From the NCBI RefSeq assembly GCF_010389155.1, contig NC_057768.1:26979966-27043965 (forward strand): 64,000 nucleotides of DNA, given 5' to 3'. The translations under genes and the position numbers were made by a program. Shown in pieces: positions 1 through 12,534 of the stretch. Position 1 is the stretch's first letter. The number at the start of each line of letters is the position of its first letter. Under the pieces are notes generated by a model that made no database searches, had not been told where the DNA came from, and saw nothing but the letters and a program-made list of their open reading frames with translations. Origin of the DNA: Erigeron canadensis (Eukaryota; Streptophyta; Magnoliopsida; Asterales; Asteraceae).

Positions 1-180
1 TAACTGAAGTTTGAAGTCATCCAACGGTCCTTGATTTTGTATAAAAAATGGCATTATTTTTTAGTGGTTTAATTCTTACCTGATCATATATTTGTCAGCT
101 TATAATATTATAAAAATTTAACATGTTATTAATTTAATAATTATATATATTTCTCGCATATTGCGCGGGTAATAATCTAG
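1..180 (+). mobile_element. Helitron 3' end (5' part outside window)
   Basis: The tail of an element ends 'tattgcgcgggtaataatctag' followed by t at 181. A GC-rich hairpin-like segment about 12 nt before a terminal CTAG|T is the Helitron 3' signature. The preceding 150 bp match the tails ending at 15786 and 19551 (shared 'gtggtttaattctaacctg' and 'ttataaaaatttaacatg' stretches), so these are one family. Confidence 0.55.
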
Positions 181-1971
181 TTAGGTTGTATGGAAAAAAA
201 AACATACAAATATAGTTATATATTTATTAAGCTTCATAGATAGTATACAATATTAACTTATTTAATAATAACATTACATTAAAAAATATGATGTTAGATT
301 TGTACAAAAAAAACAAAAAGATATAGATGCTTTATTATTTTTATATATTAATATTATTTAATTTAATACATAAGGTTATATTTTGTCTAAATACATAAAT
401 TAGATGGACTGATACCGTGTTTACCTAATAATAAATTTGGTAATAATACCATTATTTTAATCAAAGTTTAAAGTCCTCTAACTGTCATTATTTATCCATA
501 AAAGAATTTAGGACCTTGTCGGTCTAAAAAAATGTTAGCAGTCATATTTAAAAAAATCCTGAAATTTTGATTTTAACATAATGCTATTAAAAAAATCATA
601 TGTAAAAGACCATCTATCCGGTGCATTGCACAGATACGATTTTAGCCTCTAATAATACATAAACAAATATTATTTTTTTTTTCAAAACGTGTTATTGTAC
701 ATGTAACTTTGAACTACATTATTAGTACTAATAATAATAATAAAAACTAACTTCACATACTGTACTCCTATAATGAATGATATGATAATGTTGTAAAGCT
801 GTTATTACTTAATGTTTATGTTAATAAATTCGGAAGACAAACTATTCGTAAATTGTAAGTAAGCATTATCAATGTAATATATATATCTAAAATAATTGCC
901 GAATAGAAACTTGTATAAATAAAAACATTACTTATTAGGTGATAAATAAGTACATTAAATAATATTTGTATATAATGTTTTGACTTATTATGTAAAATAG
1001 AAGGACTAATGTCGTGTTACTTAATAATAAATTTGACAATAATACAATTATTTTGATCTAAGGGTTATAATTAAAAGTTTGAACTCATCTAACGGTCCTT
1101 GTTTATTCATAAAATAATTTAGGACCAAGTTATATATATATTGGTAGATTGCAGGTAGAGCTGAGGAAAAAAAATCAAATAAACTTTTAATCCTAACCAT
1201 CGAAAATAAGATTAACTTTTAATCTTGGTCATCTAAATTAAAAGTCAACTTTAACTTATTATATATAGTAACTATCTTATTATAATTAACTTAAATGTAT
1301 ACTCTTGTAATTATGGTAATTATTTACTACATGCAAACTATTTTCAAAAGAGTGTAGTCCATACCACAAATAACATGGATACAAAAGCCCAAAATAGATG
1401 ATTATTATTATATCTTCTATCTATTCATATTATTACGAATTAAAAAGCACAACAAGTTCATTTCAATTTAATATGTCAAAATTTCAAATAAAAAGATGAA
1501 AAAGTAATATGCTTTTACACTAAAATTAAAAATCAAACTTATTTTCTTTCTAATCGAAACTACTGCTTGATTTTTTTTTCCCTAAAGAAGTTATTACTTT
1601 AAACTTAGTTAATTAGTTAGCTAATTAACTTGAGTTCAAAACAAGCATATTAATAAAAGTTTTATAAAAACTTACCTTCGTCATAGAAGTTGCGACATTC
1701 TAACGGTATTTATAAACTCGAAATAATATCTTTTATAATTAGCTTCTTAACCCGCATAATATATGGATAATTTAAAAATCTGTTATGACAAAATTATTTA
1801 TATGATAGAACTCAAAAGTTCATAAAAATAACAAAAATAAAAATGCAAATAAATTTCAAAAAGGAAAATGTTTATGACATTATAAGTAAAGTAATAAAAA
1901 AGAACTAAAATAGGTGACAAATAAATTATTTTTTATAAAATGATGATGTCATGACAATCCTCTTTTAGTTA
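181..1971. other. Gene-free AT-rich repeat sequence
   Basis: No coding potential seen. An inverted Helitron-type 5' end (reverse complement starting TCTACCAATATATAT, then a segment like AACAAGGTCCTAAA) lies near 1125-1147. Pieces of the 'taggaccttg / aacggtccttg' Helitron subterminal repeat recur at about 470-520 and 1080-1140. Confidence 0.4.
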
Positions 1972-2103
1972 AGGAAAGTGATATTCGTACCACAAATCTT
2001 TATATGTGTACCACACTGTACAAGCTGTATAGCTAACTGTACAAGTTAACACTGCACAGTTGTGGTACATTTATCAGAAGAAGTGGTACAAATATCACTT
2101 CCC
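1972..2103. mobile_element. Short MITE with 8-bp target duplication (hAT-type)
   Basis: 132-bp element with inverted ends AGGAAAGTGATATT and AATATCACTTCCC. It is flanked by the direct repeat tttagtta at 1964-1971 and 2104-2111. The interior holds repeated 'gtggtac' and 'gtaccac' motifs in opposite orientation. The 8-bp duplication fits hAT-type transposition. Confidence 0.65.
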
Positions 2104-2111
2104 TTTAGTTA

Positions 2112-4480
2112 TAGAGATAGAGATGTATGTATGAGTAAATAGTTTTTTTTAAAAAGAAAGCTTTTAAATTTTACCTTATAAATATTAATTCATTGAAGTA
2201 TATAAAAAAAACTTTGCTATTTATAGTCGTTGGATTATAGATAACGCATTATGTACGTATTGTACATAACAATTGAAAATCAAATTTATGGGACACTTAA
2301 TTCTATGTATAACATTTTACTGGTATTTAGATCGACATTTGTCGGGGTGACGGGTTGAAAATCTCTTACTCTAACATAACAAAAATTACAGGTGAAAATT
2401 TTTAACCTAGATGAGTGCCCCATGTTACCGATTAACACATATATTAATGGGTTGAGAAGTCAAATAGGTTGATTTTGGGTTAGATGAGTTTATTTTAGGT
2501 CAACTAAGTCAAACAACATTATTGTTGAGTTAGATAGATTGGCATATCAAATGGTTTAGTATTGAGTCAAGCGAGTCAAAAGGGTCAAGACTAAGTATAT
2601 TAAGTTAGTGTAAAAAAAATTTCGGGTAAAATATCCAACCCGAATATGGATTTCTGGTTCGGTTAAACATATATTAAAGTTTGTCATGACTTTATGCTCA
2701 ATTGTCCCTTCGGGGATATTTGATAAAATTTATGTTCAATATATCATAATAAGCTTCATTTTAAATGATGAAAATTTTTAAAATAATTTAGTAAAATTTT
2801 ATCTTTATAAGTTGTAAATACTATTTATAACACTAAAAAATATCAATATTATAAAACAAAAAATTTGTTTATCAAAGTCAAAACTACACATTTTTTAAAA
2901 ATACATCTTCTAACAATTTATACACCGAATGAGTTGGTAAGTTGATCTCATATTATATGGGTTGGCGGGTTGATTTCAAGACAAATGAGTTGTGAGATGT
3001 GAATCAATTAAATTGTTGGGTTGACCTAATAAAAAGTTATATAAATTTAAATATTTTTGAATTGACAGGTTCAACTTTTAACCCAAAAAGCAAAAAAAAA
3101 AAAAAAAAAAAAAAAAACACCAAATTAACGAGTTACCGGAGTCGATATTTCACAACCTTAATCCAGTTTTTGGATTCAGTTTCAAGTCAAATTTTGGGTA
3201 AGGTCAAATATTGACAATCTTAATAATAACTAGACTCTATATGTTATCTAAAATTATACAAGATAAGCTTACATGGTTACCCGGTCACCGACCGGGTATT
3301 AATCTAGTTTATATTTTATGTAAATTTGTATCTAAGGATATACATATTTAACAAAATACATACATATAAAAATTGCCAGTTATTAACATCAGCTTTGTTG
3401 GTTTCAATAAAGTTATAACTTTAACAATCTAAAGTATAAAAATATACACCATTTATAACAAAAGCTATATCAACTACCATTTTGGAACTAGGGTATTCAC
3501 GGACGAGTCTAGTCCGGTTTTGTCTAAATCTTAAACCAAATTGATATCCCTTATTTCAAAATATATCAAACCAAAACCGATCAATATTATGATATGTTAT
3601 ACAAGTTATATCATGCACTAATTTTATCCAATTTAAATTCAGAAATGGAGCCAGAATTTTTTGTATGAAGGGCAATTTTAAAAGTTTGTTATACTTATTA
3701 GAGTCGTATCCGATAATGCAAAAGAATTAGGCCCTAATTCGGGAATAGAAAATTGACCATCAAAAGAATTTGTTCCTCACACCGGATGTAACACTTATAT
3801 TTAAAAACTACCAATTTTTTTTAATATATATAGATCACACATGACAGACTATGTCTTATTAAATGAAAATGTAAACCATAATGCATGAAATCTGAAAGAT
3901 ACAACATTTTATGAAATAACTAGCTTATATATATCTTTCCTACATAACTATTATAATTATTATAACTGGTTTTTTGTGATAAATATATATATAATAATTT
4001 GAAAGAAAATAGTTTTTCCACAGACAGTTACACTATTAATGTATTACACAGTTTTACATACATAAACAAAGAAAGCTTTTTCTTTAAACTTTCTTTATTT
4101 TTTCTATTGAAAATTACTAAAACAACTCAAGTTTTTTTATTATCCAAATAAAATAAATCTATCTCAAAATTAATATTTTGATGACCAATGACTTTTAGAA
4201 AATATGCGTATGACAACAAAGATAATATTTGTTTGTTTGCTTATTTATTTTTCCTTACTTTTAGAAAAAATTTAAAAATATGCCAATTAATTTTTAGAAA
4301 TTTACATTGTACAAAAATTGGAGTGGAGACAACTGGTGGGGGCAGCTGACCCTGCTGCCCCCATAGTAAAATCGTCCCTAAATATGATAGTATCAATATT
4401 TCAACCTTTTGGAAATGGTAATTCAAGTTAATAAAATATAAATTTTATGACGTCCATTTTTGAAAATACATATATTAATA
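2112..4480. other. Gene-free repeat sequence with Helitron 3' end at 3307
   Basis: No credible gene. An A-rich homopolymer run sits at about 3092-3115. A clear Helitron-type 3' end lies at 3281-3307: a perfect 7-bp stem (CCCGGTC / GACCGGG) around ACC, then 'tattaatctag' before t at 3308. The 5' limit of that element was not found. Confidence 0.45.
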
Positions 4481-4640
4481 CTAGTAGGATACTCGCACAA
4501 TGTTGCATTGTTGTTGATGGTGGCGACGACTGATTATGGTGGTAGGTGGCAAGTAGTATAACTAACTGAAGTAAATAAGATAGTATATTTATCTTAAAGA
4601 ATAAATTATAGATTTAGGTGAAAAGGTATATTGATCATTT
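4481..4640 (-). mobile_element. Helitron 3' end, minus orientation
   Basis: Read on the minus strand the sequence ends 'caacattgtgcgagtatcctactag' then t. A hairpin-like GC segment precedes CTAG|T, as in the family ending at 20346. The preceding CACC/GTCG-rich text matches that family. The 5' end is not certain, so the right coordinate is approximate. Confidence 0.45.
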
Positions 4641-5175
4641 TGCATATATCAAATATGTAACTTTTCAACATGAGGTCTATAATTTTTGAGGAGTGATATA
4701 TTTTTTTTAAACAACGAGTTAGTATTTAACATTCGAAACATCACAGTCACATTCAATTGAGCAGTATGTGGAGTTCGAACCACACATGCACCCTCTCAAC
4801 CTCCAATAATCCACTCCTACATAATAATGATACGAGTATCACTTTTTTTTAAATAGATTTACCACAACTGTACATTATTTCTTATATAATTAACTACTTA
4901 GCTATAAAACTTTTATGTTGTGATACATTCATCAAAAATAATGACATTTTTTAAATCATTTTTGTCTAAATATACATAATATCCCGTGTTCCTACTAATT
5001 TCTTGTAAATTCTATTAATTTCTAATAGAAATGGTGTTTATTTTTTTAAAAAAAAGATAATACTACTACTACTAATAATAATAATAATAGAATTTTTTTG
5101 CTATAGTTAGAGGAGTAAGAGCCCAGGTAATATCTCGAGTTCCTATTAATTTCTTGAAATTCTCTTAATTTTTGA

Positions 5176-5188
5176 TGGAAGTGATGTT

Positions 5189-5262
<74 letters not shown>
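5176..5262 (+). repeat. (AAT)n microsatellite, left half
   Basis: An almost pure trinucleotide repeat ends exactly where the Helitron at 5263 begins. The same repeat resumes after the element at 5717-5759. Confidence 0.9.
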
Positions 5263-5263
<1 letters not shown>

Positions 5264-5715
5264 CTATACTCTATTATAAAACAGATTTTTCTTAGATTTT
5301 CAACATTGAACTTGAAATTTTCAATATTAATTTTAAGTACTTCCCAAAATGCCCCTCCTATCTATTCTATATTTATCTAAAATAACTATCATACCCTTTC
5401 TCTCTCTTTAAATCTCAACCAATCATCTTTTTTTCCTCTCCTCCATAAATCATTTATTCCTCCAATTCATTCAAAATCTTTTATCTCAAATAAATTATAA
5501 AAATTGTATGGGTGTTCTTAAAATTTCATACTCTTTTATTAGAGATGTCATTCGATATACTTTCGACAAATTTTTAAATCTGAGGGCGGAGCCCGTACGG
5601 CTAAGGCATTTGACTATGATACTCTATGACATATCAACTCCTATAACCTATCATACTCTATGACCTAGGTATCACCCCACCATCTTACCGCCGCAACGCG
5701 CAGGTACTTGCTCTT

Positions 5716-5716
<1 letters not shown>
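5263..5716 (+). mobile_element. Non-autonomous Helitron in (AAT)n microsatellite
   Basis: It begins TCTATACTCTATTATAAAAC after A and ends with hairpin-forming 'ccgcaacgcgcagg' then 'tacttgctcttg' before t. The end CTTG differs from canonical CTRR (others here end CTAG), so it is probably mutated. Both sides are (AAT)n, which fits insertion between A and T of one microsatellite without target duplication. No coding sequence. Confidence 0.6.

Positions 5717-5759
<43 letters not shown>
5717..5759 (+). repeat. (AAT)n microsatellite, right half
   Basis: Continuation of the trinucleotide repeat interrupted by the element at 5263-5716. Confidence 0.85.
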
Positions 5760-5760
<1 letters not shown>

Positions 5761-5925
5761 TGAGGATGATTATATAAAGCTGTTAGGTAACTAAGTTTAA
5801 CTGTGAAACACACGTATATTAATTTTTAAATCATAAATTTTTGAAAACCTAAATATTTATTTATTAAAAATATATTAAAAAAATTAGTATATCACACCTA
5901 GACTTTGGTCTATTCATTTTTCCTT
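5760..5925. mobile_element. MITE related to the element at 14311
   Basis: It shares order and wording with 14311-14499: '...tataaagctgttaggtaactaagtttaactgtgaaacac' near the left end and 'aaaaattagtat...cacacctag' near the right. Inverted similarity of the ends is weak in this copy. Confidence 0.4.
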
Positions 5926-6172
5926 AATAATAATAATAATAATATAAAAGTCTTACATGTCACCGTTAATGGAGAAGTGCAAGAAAGAAACAAAGAACGC
6001 ATTTATGGTACCACCCAACCACCACCTTCTCATAATTTCAATGTGACAAATGATCTTTTAGACTAAACTCCCAAACACTTCTCCCCCAAATTATATTGAT
6101 GCTTTTTAGCCATTTATACATATAATAAATATAACATAAATATATATATATAATATAATATATTATATATAT
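5926..6172 (+). promoter_or_regulatory. Presumed DTM1 promoter and leader
   Basis: The 250 bp before the DTM1 ATG contain a pyrimidine/C-rich stretch (about 6010-6090) and a strongly TATA-like block at 6118-6170. No specific factor site can be argued; assigned by position only. Confidence 0.3.
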
Positions 6173-9100
6173 ATGGCGGATGATTCAGGTCTAAGGAGAT
6201 GTTTAGTATGTTTAGCTATGATAATGGTTGTAACAGGATTATACACACATTCATGGAAAAAAACATGTGTTACATATATATTTGGAATGTTTGGTATATG
6301 CGGAATTATTCTTCCTGATTGGGAATTCTTTGATCGTCCTGTTTCTCAATGGACTTCACCTTTGTCTGTCCCTCTACATCCTCCTCACATACCTCCCCCT
6401 CCATCCAGGTTCTCAATTTTCTTGCATATTATTTTATTTTATTTCAGTAGCTTTGAATCTATCTGTACCATTTTTTGTTGTGTGTTTTACTCTTCTAAAA
6501 ACTTAAGAACCAAGAAATTAAATGGAGTAATTTTTGTATTTGTGTGTGAGAGCGAATTACTATGGAGTAATTTTGTTTTTTTTTTTTTTAAATTCTAATG
6601 TTCAAGGAATAAGGCAGGGGAGGTTTTCTCTTTTCTATATACTTGTAAAGAATGATATTTGGTCTGAAAAAGGTATCCCTTATGACGTTTAACTAGTGAA
6701 GTTCAAACCTGAGACGTCTCGTGAAAACATTTCACCAAGTTCACTATCCTTTGGTTAAAAAGGTGAAAAAGTTTAAAGTAACATGTTATATGTTTTTAGG
6801 TTAAAAGGGCAAATTTAACACTCTAAATACATGAAAAGAGTTATTTTGCCACTCCTTTTTTTATAAGGCCTTATCTGCCACTACAACTAATACATAGGTG
6901 CAATTTTGCCATTCCTTGAATGACTGTATTGCTGACTAAGATTTTAGAGTCCAACATGGCATCTTATCTAATAATATTCAACTAGAAAAATGTTTGCTGC
7001 ACAAACACATTAGCACACAAACCGTATTGCCTCAAGTGTAACTAATTCCGATGGTGACCGTAACATCTTTTATACTTTTCTTAACCAACAAATATTGAAG
7101 CCCCACACACATAGCAGCAACATCATAATTTCAGAAGTCATTAAAATAACTATGTTCTCATAAATTCCATTACAAAATTCATCTAAATAACCATATTTCT
7201 CATAAGTTTCAGTACAATGACAGTAAGCACTATTTCTGGATGTCGTTTTGTTGCTTTCTTGTACTCTTGTAGGCAACTTTTGTCTAAATGTTGCACCCGA
7301 GGTTAGTACGGTGCTACTTCCGATTTTAACGGGGATGGTTCTTGACTCGTTCATAATACTAGCTTGTATGTTACCATTTGCGTAACCTTTAAGTCGTTTT
7401 TCACCTTCTCTTTCAACTCTTTTAGTTTAAGCCTATGTGTCTCCATGATGGTTTTCTGAAATTTATATGCAATATATCTGGCACTAACTGACTTCAACTT
7501 CCAACTTTTGTTGCATTTATGTTTACTTCTTAATCTCTTAATTTGAATCTGATCCAACTTATTAAGGAGGTCAATAGCTTTTTAAGGGGCTTGATAGCTT
7601 ATTTGTGCTATCTTAAAGTTGTTAACCTTTTGAAAGTGTTTCGATAATATATTTGGATAAAAGCTTATTAGAATTTTGAAGGTGATTCAGTGAAACCCTA
7701 AGGGCTTTTATTAAGGTGCATTATACATTTACCATAAAATTTAGGAGGTGGACTTTTGATATGAAAGTGTAAATGAAGGCCTAAGGGCTTTCCTTAAGAT
7801 GCATTAAATAGTTGTACACTTGTCATAAAATTCAAGAGGTGGACTTTTGATATGGAAAGGTATAGTTTTTATACACGTTAAGTGAAGCCCAATGATATTA
7901 ATCTATTTCAATACATGTAACATGTGAAATGTAATAGTGATAAGAATTGGGTTATAAGTGTCAAACAGCTCTTAGTTCAAGATCCAAAGTTAAACTATTC
8001 ACTACTTTGTTGAGTTTGTTATTAGGCATCGAAATAATGGTTATATTTCTGGATTTGTATATAGTGTTCGATTAATTTATATCATTTCTTTTTCTCAATA
8101 GTCGATATAGAGTCTTGAAGAGCTATATTGACAATTGAAATTTTTTTTTATATGAATCAATCGAACACTACTCTATTCATTACAAATGTATATATACGCA
8201 TACAATAATATAACCGTCATTCCAACTAGAAAAGTAACAAACTCAATAAACTGTTAAATACTTTCGCTTTAGACCCTGAACTGAAAGTTGTTTACGCCTA
8301 TAAATCAATTCCTATATCCGTTACATTTCACATGTAAAATTGACACTTGAATCAATTTGGATTTTTCACTTCCAGATGGACTGAAATAGGTTGTAAGTCA
8401 AAGATTTGTGACATGTACAAAGTATATCCAAATGTTTATAACATTCAAAATTGACACATGCATGATCCATCCATTTCGTCACTGTCATTAGCTTCTTTCT
8501 CTCTAAAAGTCATATATAATGAAAGATGATATCACATGCTCTGATTAATATTTGAAAAAAAGGGTAAAGGAAGGAACCCTAACCCGGAACCATATTGGAT
8601 CCCCATCATGATCGCCCCATAAGGTTTTTAATGTCGGCGAAATACCTTCACTTAGTACCCACATGATTTGGACATCCCTAAGGCTCCAACTCACGTCTCT
8701 CAACTATACATATATATGAGCCCAAACTCCATAGTTAACGGGTACCACTCCATATATTAATAGATTGATTTCTAATTATTAAATATTTTGCATATCGAAA
8801 ATAAACTTCTACAATAAAACAACATCCAACAACTTAAGCAGTTTAAAATATCAACGAGTTGATACCTAGTATGGTATGCTTGAATATCCATAATTAACAC
8901 TTTCTGTGAATTTTTTTTTTTGAAAGAACATGTTTTAAGTCCTAAGTGAAACTAGAATACCTAGAATACTCAATTCAGAGGGAGAACTTAAAAATGGGAA
9001 AAGGAACATCAATGAATGCAATTGCCATTCCATTGTCATTGATGTTGTTTGGGTCATACCAGTTTACCACACAAAACTCGTACATTTGTTCTTAATGAGA

Positions 9101-9453
9101 TTTGAATCCATCACCTCTTAGTTGTTGAGCTACCTCGAATAGCATTAAGCAAAAGGCCCTTTTGAATCTACACATTTAGGTGTACGTATCACTACTTTAA
9201 GTGATCTATAGTAGGTCTAGATCAACCCCATGAGTCCCCATCTGGATAAAGTCGGCTTAACTCTCCCATTACTCTTTAACATCTTTCTATTTTGTCACTG
9301 TTGAAACAGAAATACATTATAGATATAATTGTGACACTTAAAGTTATCCTTTGTGTTTTTAACAGGTTTAGGTTCTATCCTATGAGAACAATTATTTACG
9401 CAATGGTATATGGGTATGCTTTCTATCAATGGTGGATGTACATATCAACCTAA
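6173..9453 (+). CDS. DTM1: DTM1-like signal peptidase complex-like protein, 2 exons
   Basis: The model has two exons: 6173-6408 and 9366-9453, separated by a 2957-bp GT-AG intron. The junction completes an Arg codon (AG|G) and gives 107 aa. Residues 9-25 and 33-48 are hydrophobic spans. LPDWEFFDRP follows at 48-57 and a proline-rich run at 68-77. The C-terminal exon reads RFRFYPMR then a third aromatic-rich hydrophobic stretch ending QWWMYIST. This order (two spans, LPDW, Pro-rich linker, FYPxR, KWWMY-like end) is that of plant DTM1 proteins, relatives of the SPC1/SPCS1 subunit of the ER signal peptidase complex. Rice DTM1 is needed for tapetum and meiocyte development; that role here is by homology. 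Without splicing the frame runs 34 codons into the intron, which lacks the conserved tail. The start is the first ATG after an AT-rich leader. The intron holds a MULE-like fragment and MITE copies. Confidence 0.88.
7070..7557 (-). pseudogene. Mutator-like (MULE) transposase N-terminal fragment, weak
   Basis: Inside the DTM1 intron, opposite strand. The frame 7557-7351 encodes a basic segment containing SVSARYIAYKFQKTIM and LKLKELKEKVKNDLKV. This resembles the pre-transposase region of plant MULEs (a motif like S-x-x-W-I-A-x-K-F ... L-x-x-E-x-K-x-x). It runs into another frame at 7354-7070, which I do not recognise. There is no DDE core or zinc knuckle, so it can only be a remnant. The family call is by pattern memory; an unrelated degenerate sequence is possible. 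Confidence 0.35.
7680..7900. repeat. Tandem pair of MITE-like units in DTM1 intron
   Basis: Two successive copies of a unit containing 'ccctaagggctttt', 'aaggtgcatta' and 'gaggtggacttttgatatg' occur in about 200 bp. The same sequence family forms a complete short element at 56834-56989, where 'gggggcagacttttaatatgg' and the same terminal motifs are present. Confidence 0.5.
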
Positions 9454-10240
9454 GCTAGAAAGGGATTTTCAACATAAGCTCCATGTGTAAGTGAACTTAC
9501 TTACTAGAGATAGTTGGCAGGATTTGACAGGCATGACATATATCTTGATGTTCTCATTAATTCTTGTTTACCCTTAATAGTTGTCAAGGGCCTTACTTTC
9601 TTAAGCTTTGCCCTTCCTGTCACATTTGTGTATATTCGGGCATGTAATCAATCTTAGCCAAAGGGACATATATAGTTTATTGTATTTATAAGAGAACTCG
9701 TTGGATACTGAGTTACTGATGATGATGATTATTTGTCCTTCACTCCTTCAAAAACATAGAGTCGATAGTGTGTCCATATATTTAAAGTGAAGTATCACGG
9801 ATTAGACGCATGTTAAAAGATGGCCGTTTTGAGCCATCCGGAGCTTCAATAATGAAACTAGTGCAATACAAGTGTATGTGATGCTTAGATTCACAGTTTG
9901 AACTGGGTCGCATATCTTTTTAACTTTGGAGACCTCAAACCATCTCAAATTCAAGCTGATGCTGCAATATTATCCATGAATCTTAACCTTGCAATGACAC
10001 ATTGGACATTCAATGTATCGAACATATTTGCCAAATTCACGTGCGTTCCTATATAGTCATGAAATGTTGAGTGGTGGCGTTGAAGTATAATTAATTACTA
10101 TAGTATTCAAGAGCAAGTTTTCATATGGGGATCAAGTCTGTCACTCGGATTCAGTTTCAAATTTTACAGCACTCATATGGGCATATAGAAAGATACCATC
10201 CTTCCCTTCAAGTATAATGCTAATTAATGCAAAACACAGA
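9454..10240. other. DTM1 3' flank; no further gene seen
   Basis: Ordinary moderately AT-rich sequence with no open frame of interest and no recognisable transposon end. It probably includes the DTM1 3' untranslated region. Confidence 0.3.
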
Positions 10241-10520
10241 GACAACAAGAGATTTTTACCGGGGATTTTCTATATTAATGCAAAACACAGTATTTAAACA
10301 TGCTAATTAATGACAAGATTCATCATCCATGTCCTTATGTTAGCCAACTACTTCCTACAAAAGTGCAGTAAACAAAACATGTAAAAAATTAAGAAAAATA
10401 CGAGTAACTAATTAATGTACGAAACGGGCTGGTTTCCTAGTAATGCAAATGGGCCTTCAATTCCTTCTTGGGCTATTGTGTCTTTGCGAATGGGCACTTT
10501 CCTCCTCCTTGGTTTTCTTA

Positions 10521-12115
10521 TTATACGCAGTTATACATCGTAATAATAACAAAGAATGACAATATCGATCCATTTATAATCCAGTCGAGATCCTTGGGGA
10601 CCATGGGTACAAATAACACCAAAAGAAGCACTATGTTAGTACTACCACTCCTGCGAAAGTGGGATTGATACAGTAATCATCATCGTTGTTCACGATACGT
10701 TCAGCCCAATAACAAATTGCAAGCATTAGCCCAGAGATTATACATCCGACTAATAGCCCGATCCAGTTGAACTTGGGGGATACACACAATACCATACCAA
10801 CCGAAATAGCTGCTAGAACTGCTGAGATGTAACCAATACGCTTTAAGTAGGTCGTGCAACGATTCCATAGGCTTATTTGTGAGTATCCGCGGTAGTTTGT
10901 ATAAATCAATATCAAAGCTGTCAATTCCGCCACACAAACTTCAACAATGGCTATGATCATAAGCAGATCATTATTTTCAAAATAAGCATTTTTTTTTATC
11001 GTCGTGTAATGTCCTTCTACTTTGACGAACAAACAAAAGACCTAACATGAAGATATAAGACGAGAAATAACAAATTGTACAGTAAAGGTTGTACGACCTG
11101 TTAAATACATCAAAACAATAATTCCATTAGTTAAAATTGCAAAATAAAAGATATATAGTATCATATGTTATGTGATTAAATATGAAATTTATATGTCAAG
11201 TGATATTATGAAGTCGATCGAAGATATATTAATCTATATTTATACTACCTATATAAACAAATTACCCCTACCCCATTTAACTCTCTACCTTTAAATTACC
11301 TAATATACCCTCTATATTTAAACTAACTCCACACACCTTATACCTAGAATTCTGAAATTACCCTTAATAAAAAAAAACCACAATTACCTAAAACCCTTAT
11401 TATTATAAAATCCTCATTAACTCTTATTGCTGAAGGTATTGTTACGGATAACAAAAAACATCTTAATTGTCATAGCTTATATTACAAAATATTTAAACAA
11501 TAATTACCTTTTTATAACTCACGAAATTACGAACCAATTATGTCATTTGTATATTTGTATTAAATTTTAATCGTTGACTATTTATTTTTTTAATTGCCCT
11601 GGTCTCTTCCGTTACAATTATAAGTTGTTATTTTTCATTGTTAGTGTTTGCAATTCATTATTTTTTTCACCTAATCCGCGACTTATTTTTAGAATGATAT
11701 ATACGGTTAGATCCTGCATTGACGCATTTCATGAAAGTAAACCGAACGCTATAAACCGTTACGGTGTCTAAAGAGTTATAGACCGTCGCCGCTGCAACGT
11801 GCGGGCACCACTCTAGTAAGACAACATGTGTTTTAATTAAACAGCCTTTATAACTCTTTAATTAGATTTCCCGTTAAAAAAAAAAAAAAAAAACCCTCTT
11901 TAGATTTCAATTAATGCGCATAATTATTATTTAGTAGAAGAACACTCAAAAGGAATTAACTAATTAAAACCAATTGACAAGAACACTCAAAAGGAATAAA
12001 CTTACTTTGGAATGGCAGCAGGTGATGGTGTGTTGTGTGGTTGTTCATCGCAGTTAACGGTAATGGCAACTTGCCCAGAATTCTTGCCCATCGCAGCGGA
12101 ATCGGACCCGGCCAT
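10521..12115 (-). pseudogene. Unrecognised multi-span membrane protein, copy 1 (frameshifted)
   Basis: Exon 1 is 12115-12006 (MAGSDSAAMGK..., 36 codons plus AA, donor GTAAG). Exon 2 starts at 11097 after TTTAACAG and reads KSYNLYCTICYFSSYIFMLG..., in phase with exon 1. That frame stops about 40 codons in, just after a run of nine A's. Conserved coding continues in another frame (11032-10631) with hydrophobic spans such as LMIIAIVEVCVAELTALILI and a span near WIGLLVGCIISGLMLAIC. Near the C terminus a 10-bp deletion relative to copy 2 (at about 10636) shifts the frame again; the residual tail frame ends with stop TAA at 10523-10521. I do not recognise the family. The intron contains a Helitron (11233-11816) that copy 2 lacks. 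Best read as a decaying duplicate gene, though a homopolymer assembly error could explain the first shift. Confidence 0.6.
11233..11816 (+). mobile_element. Non-autonomous Helitron in intron of membrane gene copy 1
   Basis: It begins TCTATATTTATACTACC after A and ends 'gctgcaacgtgcgggcaccactctag' before t. The 584-bp block is absent from the matching intron of copy 2, where 'gatcgaagatatata' (23403-23417) continues directly. That absence supports insertion. Confidence 0.7.
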
Positions 12116-12494
12116 ACGTAAGAAGAGAAACTTATATTATATTACTTCCGATCGATCGATGTATGTATGGAATATATATGAAAGCAAAACCTGGATGGTT
12201 CGTACGTACGTGTTTTAGTTAAAAAAGGCTAGGATAAAACTCTATATATATAGTAGATAGATATAGTTAATTAGCTACCCAATTCTATTCTATTTACTAG
12301 ATTATTGTTCCGCGTAATACGCGAGTAAATATATTTTTATACTTATATATATGAAAAATATAATTTTCTTAAGTTTGATGTTCCCAAAGTTGCAGATCAA
12401 TGTTAAAGGTTGATGTTCCTAAAGTTGTCACTCACTTAAGCTAAATCGGTCATCTCAACACTGTCATTGATAATTTGACTAAACCGGACATTTT

Positions 12495-12529
<35 letters not shown>

Positions 12530-12534
<5 letters not shown>

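Noticed and set aside
2999..3214. 71-aa frame containing a long lysine run
   Set aside because: Produced by a poly-A homopolymer in repeat sequence.
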